From Chloroflexota bacterium (lineage in GTDB: Bacteria; Chloroflexota; Anaerolineae; Anaerolineales; Villigracilaceae): DNA of 64,000 bases. Positions 58,053 to 64,000 of the stretch are shown one piece after another. Below the pieces are notes generated by a model. The model saw only the letters and a list, made by a program, of their open reading frames with translations, ran no database searches and had not been told where the DNA came from. The stretch spans positions 62,001 through 126,000 of the forward strand of contig JACPYX010000007.1 of NCBI GenBank assembly GCA_016195815.1, read 5' to 3'. Every line of letters begins with the position of its first letter. Within the stretch, counting starts at the first letter, position 1. The position numbers and the translations under genes were made by a program.

Positions 58053-58978
58053 GTGATGTTTCCGGCAAAGTTTAGCACATCTTCGGCGAGACGCTTGCGG
58101 TCATCCGCTGTTTTCATCAGCGTATTCGTGACGAGCGTACGCATACTTAAACGCTGAACATGTGCTTCTAGTTGCGAATCAATTTTGTCTAGAACATAAT
58201 AGTTGACCAGACCGCGATACTGTTCGGCGACGGCCAATGCCGAAGGCTGGATGCCAAGCTCATCGAACATCTTCGCGGCCGGACCTTTGACAGCCCGACC
58301 CCCGATGATCGGCGATACTGCCGCGACTTGCTTCGCTTCCATTTCAGGCCTGAGGCCGGGTACCGCTAAAATGGGCGCGATGCTCACCCACGGATTCGAT
58401 GGGCAGATAATGATCGCATCTGCAGACTGGATCGCTTCACGCGCGCCGGGAGCGGCTTTTGCTTCTTCGACTCCGTCAAACCGAAAGGCTTTGACGCGCG
58501 GCTCGCAGCGCTGGTGGACGAAATATTCCTGAAATGCGAGCTCACCCTGATCGGTCTTCACGATGGTTCTGACGGGATTATCACTCATCGGGATGACAGT
58601 ATGATTAATTCCCCATGCTTTGCAGAAATCACGCGTGACCTGCGAAAGACTTTGTCCGGCTTTCAATCGCCGCATGCGCTCGATGTGCGTGGCGAAATCC
58701 TGGTCGCCGAGGCGGAACCAGCTTGGCCCGCCGAGTTTTTCGATGTTCGAAATGGTTTGCCATGTCTCGCCTGTGCGGCCCCAGCCGGTTTCCGGGTTTG
58801 CGAGTCCGGCCAATGTGTAGCAGACTGTGTCGAGATCGGGGCAAATGTATAAACCGAGATGCTCGAAATCATCGCCGGTGTTAACGATGATGGTCAAGTC
58901 TTCAGGTGGCAGGATTTGGGCGAGTCCGTGCGCGAGTTTCGCACCGCCGACTCCGCCTGCTAATGCTGTAATTTTCAT
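58049..58978 (-). CDS. cofD: 2-phospho-L-lactate transferase (CofD/FbiA)
   Basis: 309-residue enzyme that transfers phospholactate or phosphoenolpyruvate from the CofC product to the deazaflavin Fo, giving F420-0 or dehydro-F420-0. It begins KITALAGGVGGAKLAHGLAQ and holds VNTGDDFEHLGLYICPDLDTVCYTLAG and CPSNPWVSIAPIL, all CofD landmarks. The start overlaps the nitroreductase stop by 4 bp. Fo synthase (cofG/cofH) is not in this window. Confidence 0.95.
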   Translation of the reverse strand: MKITALAGGVGGAKLAHGLAQILPPEDLTIIVNTGDDFEHLGLYICPDLDTVCYTLAGLANPETGWGRTGETWQTISNIEKLGGPSWFRLGDQDFATHIERMRRLKAGQSLSQVTRDFCKAWGINHTVIPMSDNPVRTIVKTDQGELAFQEYFVHQRCEPRVKAFRFDGVEEAKAAPGAREAIQSADAIIICPSNPWVSIAPILAVPGLRPEMEAKQVAAVSPIIGGRAVKGPAAKMFDELGIQPSALAVAEQYRGLVNYYVLDKIDSQLEAHVQRLSMRTLVTNTLMKTADDRKRLAEDVLNFAGNIT

Positions 58979-59568
58979 AAATAAACTGAAATTTTATTCA
59001 GAGGTTTTAATTCTTTTTCTTTCGGCTCTTCATCAGCATACCCGGCAATTAACATTGCTTGCGGTTCCCATGTTTCGGGCAAATCCAACGCCGCGCGCGT
59101 TTCTTCCTTTGCATATAACGGCCAGCAAATCCAATTTGCATCGAGACCTTCGGCGCGCGCGGCGAGCAAAATATTCATCCCGGCCAGCGCAGTGGATTGA
59201 ATGTTCATGACCATTTCTTCGGGTGTGTTTACTCGAATGGTGGTCACATCACGGCATAAAAGAATCAAAGCCGGCGCTTCGTCAATGCGGCGTAGAGAAC
59301 GGCTTGCGCGCGATTCGATTTCGGATGTTGGCGCGCCATCGGCCTGCATGTCGGCGCACATTTTTGTCGTCAGCGCCGTGCCTAGCCGCGTTCGGGCTTC
59401 TGGATTTTTGACGACGACGAATCTCCATGGCTGAAGGTTATGTGCGGAGGGGGCGAAGGCCGCGGTGGCGAGGACGCGTTCGATAACGGAATCCGGAATC
59501 GGGTCCGCTATGAAGCGACGGACGGAACGCCGCGAGCGCAGGAAATCATGCAGGTCAGTGTTCGTCAA
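58975..59568 (-). CDS. Nitroreductase-family protein, candidate dehydro-F420-0 reductase
   Basis: 197-residue FMN-type nitroreductase fold. RSRRSVRRFIADPIPDSVIERVLATAAFAPSAHNLQPWRFVVV is the family N terminus, and LAARAEGLDANWICWPLYAKEETRAALDLP is close in style to the C-terminal half of actinobacterial FbiB, which reduces dehydro-F420-0. Here it is a separate gene between the PPOX gene and cofD, overlapping both neighbours. The position supports a role in F420 synthesis rather than general nitro reduction (inference from context). Confidence 0.82.
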   Translation of the reverse strand: MTNTDLHDFLRSRRSVRRFIADPIPDSVIERVLATAAFAPSAHNLQPWRFVVVKNPEARTRLGTALTTKMCADMQADGAPTSEIESRASRSLRRIDEAPALILLCRDVTTIRVNTPEEMVMNIQSTALAGMNILLAARAEGLDANWICWPLYAKEETRAALDLPETWEPQAMLIAGYADEEPKEKELKPLNKISVYL

Positions 59569-59947
59569 AGTGAGTCGGCTTGATCTTGAATATGATCCGT
59601 TTCTGTCCCGCGCGATATTTCCACGGCTTGCCGTCGTATTTCATCGAAAGCCGGCTGATGTGTTCGTCCGCGCCTTCGGCGGTGTATGAAGCAGCTTCGC
59701 CGCGGATTTGAATGTAGCGATATGGGGTTTCGGGATCTTGAATGACCATGGCAACTTTCGGGCGGGCCTTCATGTTGCGATCTTTGATGCGGCCCTCGTT
59801 GGTGTTGATGAGAATATATTCATCATCGGTGTTGAACCAAACGGGTGTGACTTGCGGAGAGCCGTCGTCCATCGTGGTGGCAAGAAAGAGATAAGCTCTT
59901 TTGTCATCTTTGAGCAGATCGAGATATTCTGCGGGAAAATTTTTCAA
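59555..59947 (-). CDS. PPOX-class F420-dependent oxidoreductase (pyridoxamine 5'-phosphate oxidase fold)
   Basis: 130-residue split-barrel protein. FPAEYLDLLKDDKRAYLFLATTMDDGSPQVTPVWFNTDDEYILINTNEGRIKDRNMKARPKVAMVI is the typical F420-binding PPOX pattern. The start is taken at TTG 59947, with GGAG eight bases upstream and the family's N terminus. An ATG at 60001 in frame, overlapping the cofE stop (TAATG), is the alternative and would add 18 residues. It overlaps the nitroreductase gene by 14 bp. Substrate unknown. Confidence 0.85.
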   Translation of the reverse strand: MKNFPAEYLDLLKDDKRAYLFLATTMDDGSPQVTPVWFNTDDEYILINTNEGRIKDRNMKARPKVAMVIQDPETPYRYIQIRGEAASYTAEGADEHISRLSMKYDGKPWKYRAGQKRIIFKIKPTHFDEH

Positions 59948-60000
59948 CGCACCATCTCCAATGTTTTTCTGAAAGATACCAGATGAATATTGGAAATTCA

Positions 60001-60789
60001 TTAGCGAAACAGATCTTGATCTTTTGGGCGGATGATTTCCTCGAGCGAACCTTCGCGCAGTGGATATGGAAATCCGCGCGCGTGGACGGCAGGTCTTCCC
60101 TCCGCGGCCTGTCCCATAACGAGCGAAGCGGCCGCGGCCAATTCATCGGCCACGCCGACGACGGTGACGCGCAAAGTGTAGCCGAATAAGTCTTTCCAGC
60201 CGCGTTCGTCAATCACGCCGGGCAGGCCGCTCAGGCCAATGCAGACTCCTTGTGTGCCGATGCGCCAGGCGCGTCCGTGCGAGTCGATGATCATCACGCC
60301 AATCTTTTTGCCAGTCTTTGATTCGATTTTCGCGCGGATATCGCTGGCAGATCGATCGGGATTTTCGGGAAGAAGTAAAACAAATTCTTCCTCCAAATTA
60401 GAGGAATTTTGCGGGAGATGGTGGGGGGACACGTTGGAATGGTCAATGCCGGCGTTGGCGCAGACAAATCCCAGCTTGTGCTCAACGATGATTGTGCCGG
60501 GACGAGTCCGCAGAACGGCGTTGCTTTCCTGCAGCATCAACTCGACGACGCGCGCATCTTTGCCGGCTTGCGTAGCAAGTTCTTTGGCGCGTTCGCCGGG
60601 CGTAACCGTTGCGAGGTTGACCATCCGGCCTTCGGCCTTGCTGACGATTTTCTGCGCCAGGACGAGAATATCATTATTTTCAAGCCTCAGATTTGAAGAG
60701 TGAAGCGAATTTAGAATAACATCCGCCAGGTCGTCGCCGTGGCGGATGAGGGGAATGTCTTGCAGAGGAGTAAGGGTAAGAGTCGCCAT
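60001..60789 (-). CDS. cofE: Coenzyme F420:L-glutamate ligase CofE
   Basis: 262-residue ligase that adds glutamates to F420-0 with GTP. TLTPLQDIPLIRHGDDLADVIL, QKIVSKAEGRMVNLATVTPGERA, ESNAVLRTRPGTIIVEHKLGFVCANAGIDHSN and MIIDSHGRAWRIGTQGVCIG are all CofE landmarks. It lacks the C-terminal nitroreductase domain of mycobacterial FbiB, which is encoded separately two genes later. ATG 60789 is used; the longer frame to 61002 is antisense-like reading of the previous gene. It starts 8 bp after the npdG stop. Confidence 0.93.
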   Translation of the reverse strand: MATLTLTPLQDIPLIRHGDDLADVILNSLHSSNLRLENNDILVLAQKIVSKAEGRMVNLATVTPGERAKELATQAGKDARVVELMLQESNAVLRTRPGTIIVEHKLGFVCANAGIDHSNVSPHHLPQNSSNLEEEFVLLLPENPDRSASDIRAKIESKTGKKIGVMIIDSHGRAWRIGTQGVCIGLSGLPGVIDERGWKDLFGYTLRVTVVGVADELAAAASLVMGQAAEGRPAVHARGFPYPLREGSLEEIIRPKDQDLFR

Positions 60790-60797
60790 CTTGCGGA

Positions 60798-61472
60798 TTA
60801 TCTTGGAACGCCGGTTATTTTTATGCCGGCATGTGTCGAGCCGTATTGTTTGTTGATGTTGATCAGCACGCTGGTCAGGCCTTCGATGACGACCGAGTTT
60901 TCGATGGGACCGGCGTCCCAACCGGTCAGTCCCGTCGCGGCAACAAGTTTCAAAGCCTCGGCGCGCGTCTCTTTGCTTGTGCCTGTGACAAGCACGTCGC
61001 ATTCGATATCTTCGTCCTGCAATAAATGTTCATGCGAAATATTCTGGAACGCGGCCGCGACTTCCGCGCCCTCGCCCAGGATTTGTTTCGCTTCCTGCGC
61101 CGCAGACCCGGCGGCGGGCATCTGAACTTTGGTCACTTTCGGCGGGACGAGGGGGACGGTTACATCAACCAGCAACTTGCCTTTGAGCGCCTCTTTCACA
61201 GACTCAAGTGTGTTACGGTGAGCGGCATAAGGCACGGCCAGTACAACAATATTCGCCTGTTGCGCCGCTTCGAGATTCGTCATGCCCACTATCGAAGCGG
61301 CCCCATCCAAAAGTTCGACGATCTCCGATGCGGCGGTAATTGCTTTTTCTTCAACGCGCGAGCCGATCAACACGCGATAGCCGGCCTTGGCCCAGCGATA
61401 CGCCAGGCCTTTTCCTTCTTTGCCGGTTCCGCCGAGTACGGCGATGGTTAACAAAATGGACGGATCGGTCAT
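60798..61472 (-). CDS. npdG: F420H2:NADP oxidoreductase (NADPH-dependent F420 reductase)
   Basis: 224-residue Rossmann protein that passes hydride between NADPH and F420. The N-terminal IAVLGGTGKEGKGLAYRWAKAGYRVLIGSR with GGTGKEG is typical of Fno/NpdG. The later part LVTGTSKETRAEALKLVAATGLTGWDAGPIENSVVIEGLTSVLININKQYGSTHAGIKITG matches the family's end. ATG 61472 has CTGGAGCC upstream. It leads the F420 row npdG-cofE-PPOX-nitroreductase-cofD-cofC. Confidence 0.92.
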   Translation of the reverse strand: MTDPSILLTIAVLGGTGKEGKGLAYRWAKAGYRVLIGSRVEEKAITAASEIVELLDGAASIVGMTNLEAAQQANIVVLAVPYAAHRNTLESVKEALKGKLLVDVTVPLVPPKVTKVQMPAAGSAAQEAKQILGEGAEVAAAFQNISHEHLLQDEDIECDVLVTGTSKETRAEALKLVAATGLTGWDAGPIENSVVIEGLTSVLININKQYGSTHAGIKITGVPR

Positions 61473-61605
61473 TGTGGCTCCAGGTATTGTCAAATGTGTC
61501 GAGGAATGGTTGTTTGGATGGAATCTTGAGGGACCGTTTGAAGGCGTTGATCATACCTTTTGTTACGCGGCATTTTCGTCTCCTGCGAATGGTGTCCTTT
61601 CGACG

Positions 61606-62958
61606 CTACGACACCTTCGAAACTTCTTTTTCGTATCGTTTCCAGACCTTTGGCGCAAGTTCTCTAGCGCGCGCCGCAATTTCTGTTTCATCGAGCGTCG
61701 TGAGTTGGCGGTCTTTCATCAACACCTTTCCGGCGACGATGGTCGTTGTGATCATGCTTGATTGAAATCCGAAAATGATGTGCCAGGGCAGGTTATCGGC
61801 GTTGACGGGAGTCGGCGATTGGTAATCAACGAAGATCAAATCTGCAAAAGCACCGGGGACGATCTGTCCGATTGGCGCGGCCGGGAAGAAAACATTGGCC
61901 AGTGCCGAATTATTCTGAATCGCCATTTGTGCGACATCGTATCCGCCCATGCGGCGCGGGTCGCGGGTTGTGACTTTGTGCAGGAAATATGCCGCCTTCC
62001 ATTCATCCCACATCGCGTTGCTAAAACCGTCGTTGCCAAGGCAGGCTTTGATGCCGTTGCGCATCATCGCTTCGACCGGCGCGGCGCCGACCGCATTGTT
62101 CATGTTCGAGCGCGGCTGGTGCGTGACCCATGTGCCGGTGTCTTTGAGAATTTCAATTTCGCGCGCGTCAATATGAATGCAATGCGCCGTGATTGTCTTT
62201 GGGCCGAGAATGGCATGATTTTGCAAACGATCAATGACTCGCATGTTGGATTTTTTCAAACTGTCGTACTCGTCCGCTTCATGTTCAGCGACGTGGATGT
62301 GGAATCCTGTTTCGTCGGGCGCGGCGGCGCGGCAGGCTTGCAGGGTGGCGCCTGAAAGCGTCAGGCTGGCGTGCAGGCCAAAGGTCCCGGCCAGGCGCGG
62401 ATGCGGGTTGGCCGCCAGCCGTTTCAAGAATCGGACGTTCTCTTTAATTCCTGCGTCGGCCTTGTCAGGCCCATCGCGATCGGTGACTTCATAACACAAC
62501 ACAGCGCGCAGGCCGGATTTGTCAACCGCGTCGGCGATAATGTCTAGCGAGCCGTCAATCGCGTTGGGCGAGGCGTGATGGTCAATGAGAGTGGTCGTGC
62601 CGTGCTTGATGGCGTCTATCAAGCAAACCAGGGCTGAATATCGCACATCTTCATCGAGCAGGGATTTATCGAGCGGCCACCATAGTTTTTCAAGAATTTC
62701 AGGGAAGTCTTTTGGCGCAGCGCCGGGAATTGCCATGCCGCGCGCGAACGCGCCGTAAAAATGGGTGTGGGCGCAGATTCCGCCAGGCATCACGAGTTGG
62801 CCGTGTGCGTCGAATTTCTTGACCTTGGGATACAGTTTCTCCAGTTTGGATGTCGGCCCAATTTCGTGAATATGATCGCCGGCAATATAGATGGCGTGAT
62901 TTTCAAGAACGCGATTGGGCGTTTCCCATGTAATGATGGCGGCGTTTGTGATCAACAT
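61606..62958 (-). CDS. ssnA: SsnA-like aminohydrolase (amidohydrolase superfamily)
   Basis: 450-residue TIM-barrel metal hydrolase. The metal site begins H64-T-H66 in MPGGICAHTHFYGAFARG, followed by FHIHVAEHEADE, ITAHCIHI and LGNDGFSNAMWDEWK, matching the cytosine-deaminase/SsnA/chlorohydrolase branch. Its start directly follows the stop of the upstream HEAT gene (TAAATG). The name is by family; in E. coli ssnA sits with selenium-related hydroxylase genes, which are absent here. Substrate unknown. Confidence 0.85.
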   Translation of the reverse strand: MLITNAAIITWETPNRVLENHAIYIAGDHIHEIGPTSKLEKLYPKVKKFDAHGQLVMPGGICAHTHFYGAFARGMAIPGAAPKDFPEILEKLWWPLDKSLLDEDVRYSALVCLIDAIKHGTTTLIDHHASPNAIDGSLDIIADAVDKSGLRAVLCYEVTDRDGPDKADAGIKENVRFLKRLAANPHPRLAGTFGLHASLTLSGATLQACRAAAPDETGFHIHVAEHEADEYDSLKKSNMRVIDRLQNHAILGPKTITAHCIHIDAREIEILKDTGTWVTHQPRSNMNNAVGAAPVEAMMRNGIKACLGNDGFSNAMWDEWKAAYFLHKVTTRDPRRMGGYDVAQMAIQNNSALANVFFPAAPIGQIVPGAFADLIFVDYQSPTPVNADNLPWHIIFGFQSSMITTTIVAGKVLMKDRQLTTLDETEIAARARELAPKVWKRYEKEVSKVS

Positions 62959-63996
62959 TTAACTATATCCATATTGTGTGGGGTGGGGGAGTTTGTAGCC
63001 TGATGCGCCGATTTCCCAAAGCGCAATGTATGCGGCTTCGCGTACTTCGGTATCGTCGCCGTACATTGCGCCGTAAATTTGCTTGATGACGCCATCGCTT
63101 GGGCTTTTCTTGAGATAAGCCAGCGCAGCCAATCGTTCTTCATCTTTTGGACTTTTGAGCGCGGCCACCAGGACATCGGTGGCGGGCGAGCCGGGCGAGA
63201 TGCCGGTGCCTTGTGTCCCGGCGAATTCGATCAGCCACGGCGTTTCAGATGGAACTTTGAGCGGGCGCGGCACACGAGGGTCTTCGCTGGATTGCCGGGC
63301 TTCAAGCACTTCGCTGGCAGAATTGCGCACAACCCATTGATCGTCTTCGACTTGCATCTTTTGGAGAGTCTCGGTGGCCCAGGGCGCATCCACGCGCGCC
63401 AGCCCATAGACCACCGCGCGCCGCAGGAGAATATCGGCCAGCGTTGCGCCGTCTTTCAGCATGGCATGTCCTTCGTTAGGGTCGTTTGCCAGTGCTTCGG
63501 CGGCAGCGCGGCGCAAGTCTTCGTCTGCATTGAGAAGGGCGTGCGCGACTGTTTCAAGCGTATCATTCGTTCCGAGGGCAACCAATGCGAGACATGCCGC
63601 TCGCCGCGCGGATATGCTCGGCGCGGATAGAACGTTCTCGAGTGTCTGTGCGGATTTTATATCGCGTAAAGCGCCGCTCCCCAATGCAGAGAGTCTGATC
63701 AATTCGAACGAAAGCGTCGTCATAAATTGGCGGAAGAGCGCCGTCACAGCCGGGTCGTTGCTGTACACAAAAGCGGCCAACGCCTGACCGCGCAGACCGA
63801 GAGGCAAGCCTTCGGTTCGGATGAGTTCTGCCAGGGCCGCCATGATTTTTCCGCGCCAGGGCGCATCACGCGGAGCGTCGCGCAGCCAGCGGGCGGCGGA
63901 CAGCAAGGGCCTGTGCATTGGAAGTCTTGAGAATTCCAAGATGCTCTTTATAAGATTGCTCACGTCTCCGTGCGCGGCCAGATAACGCATTGCCAA
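62959..63996 (-). CDS. HEAT-repeat protein, probably cut by the window end
   Basis: 345 visible residues, almost all paired helices of HEAT/PBS-lyase type. Repeat-like units are seen in SARRAACLALVALGTNDTLETVAHALLNADEDLRRAAAEALANDP and DERLAALAYLKKSPSDGVIKQIYGAMYGDDTEVREAAYIALWEIG. Such proteins serve as scaffolds. The start lies four bases from the window edge (M at 63996) with no visible ribosome site, so the true N terminus is probably beyond the window. The ssnA-like gene follows with no gap. Confidence 0.72.
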   Translation of the reverse strand: MAMRYLAAHGDVSNLIKSILEFSRLPMHRPLLSAARWLRDAPRDAPWRGKIMAALAELIRTEGLPLGLRGQALAAFVYSNDPAVTALFRQFMTTLSFELIRLSALGSGALRDIKSAQTLENVLSAPSISARRAACLALVALGTNDTLETVAHALLNADEDLRRAAAEALANDPNEGHAMLKDGATLADILLRRAVVYGLARVDAPWATETLQKMQVEDDQWVVRNSASEVLEARQSSEDPRVPRPLKVPSETPWLIEFAGTQGTGISPGSPATDVLVAALKSPKDEERLAALAYLKKSPSDGVIKQIYGAMYGDDTEVREAAYIALWEIGASGYKLPHPTQYGYS

Positions 63997-64000
63997 TAAC

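Noticed and set aside
60790-61002. N-terminal extension of CofE
   Set aside because: The 71 extra residues are Arg/His-rich antiphase reading of the npdG gene; CofE similarity begins at ATG 60789.

Overview
The window reads as a chromosomal fragment of a member of the Chloroflexota, most likely class Anaerolineae. This is an inference from gene content and protein style, not from a marker phylogeny. The clues are a complete coenzyme F420 module, tungsten-type aldehyde:ferredoxin oxidoreductases, many GAF/PAS/HD-GYP signalling proteins, an N-terminal zinc ribbon on topoisomerase I, and short intergenic inverted repeats with the ends ATGTCATTGCGAG / CTCGCAATGACAT. There are five tRNA genes (Thr, Cys, Gly, Phe, Leu), no rRNA, no CRISPR array, no transposase and no prophage. 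CtaA (heme A synthase) beside oxygen-sensitive AOR-type enzymes suggests a facultative or microaerophilic life.

Layout. 1-1.3 kb: 3' part of a type I restriction HsdR gene with a terminator. 1.3-8 kb: AOR - aminotransferase - aminotransferase - AOR, probably an amino-acid/aldehyde oxidation module. 8-14.3 kb: tRNA-Thr, a glycosyltransferase, a NYN/OST-HTH nuclease-like gene, then an overlapping operon of nucleotide-transporter-like protein, YkgJ-type Cys cluster protein, GNAT and a Cache-HAMP receptor. 14.3-18 kb: alr, lspA, rluD-type pseudouridine synthase, threonine aldolase. 18-21.8 kb (minus): GGDEF and HD-GYP pair for cyclic-di-GMP. 21.9-36.3 kb (plus, except an HNH gene): purine nucleoside phosphorylase, a membrane regulator, S1-domain protein, FtsK, phospholipid synthase, Lgt, ABC-2 exporter, metallo-hydrolase, epimerase, lipoprotein. 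36.3-37.6 kb: tyrS behind what looks like a leader-peptide attenuator. 37.7-41.4 kb: a 1263-residue PAS/GAF/HD-GYP sensor. 41.5-44 kb: tRNA Phe-Gly-Cys cluster, repeats, ffh. 43.7-46.1 kb: two-component system. 46.2-53.2 kb: rpsP-khpA-rimM-dprA, mannose-1-phosphate guanylyltransferase, topA, a membrane protein. 53.2-55 kb (minus): greA, dGTPase-like, tRNA-Leu. 55-64 kb (minus): ctaA, F420-dependent oxidoreductase, cofC, cofD, nitroreductase, PPOX protein, cofE, F420:NADP oxidoreductase, SsnA-like aminohydrolase and a HEAT-repeat protein cut by the window end.

The most striking element is upstream of tyrS. A -10 box is placed so that transcription would start on the A of an ATG. That ATG opens a 14-codon peptide with three consecutive Tyr codons. 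It is followed by mutually exclusive 1:2, 2:3 and 3:4 RNA pairings, the last being a GC-rich terminator with a T run. This is the textbook architecture of ribosome-mediated attenuation, here on an aminoacyl-tRNA synthetase and apparently on a leaderless leader peptide. Other observations of interest are the AOR/aminotransferase cluster, the F420 operon with the FbiB nitroreductase half as a separate gene, and further promoter positions that point to leaderless mRNAs.
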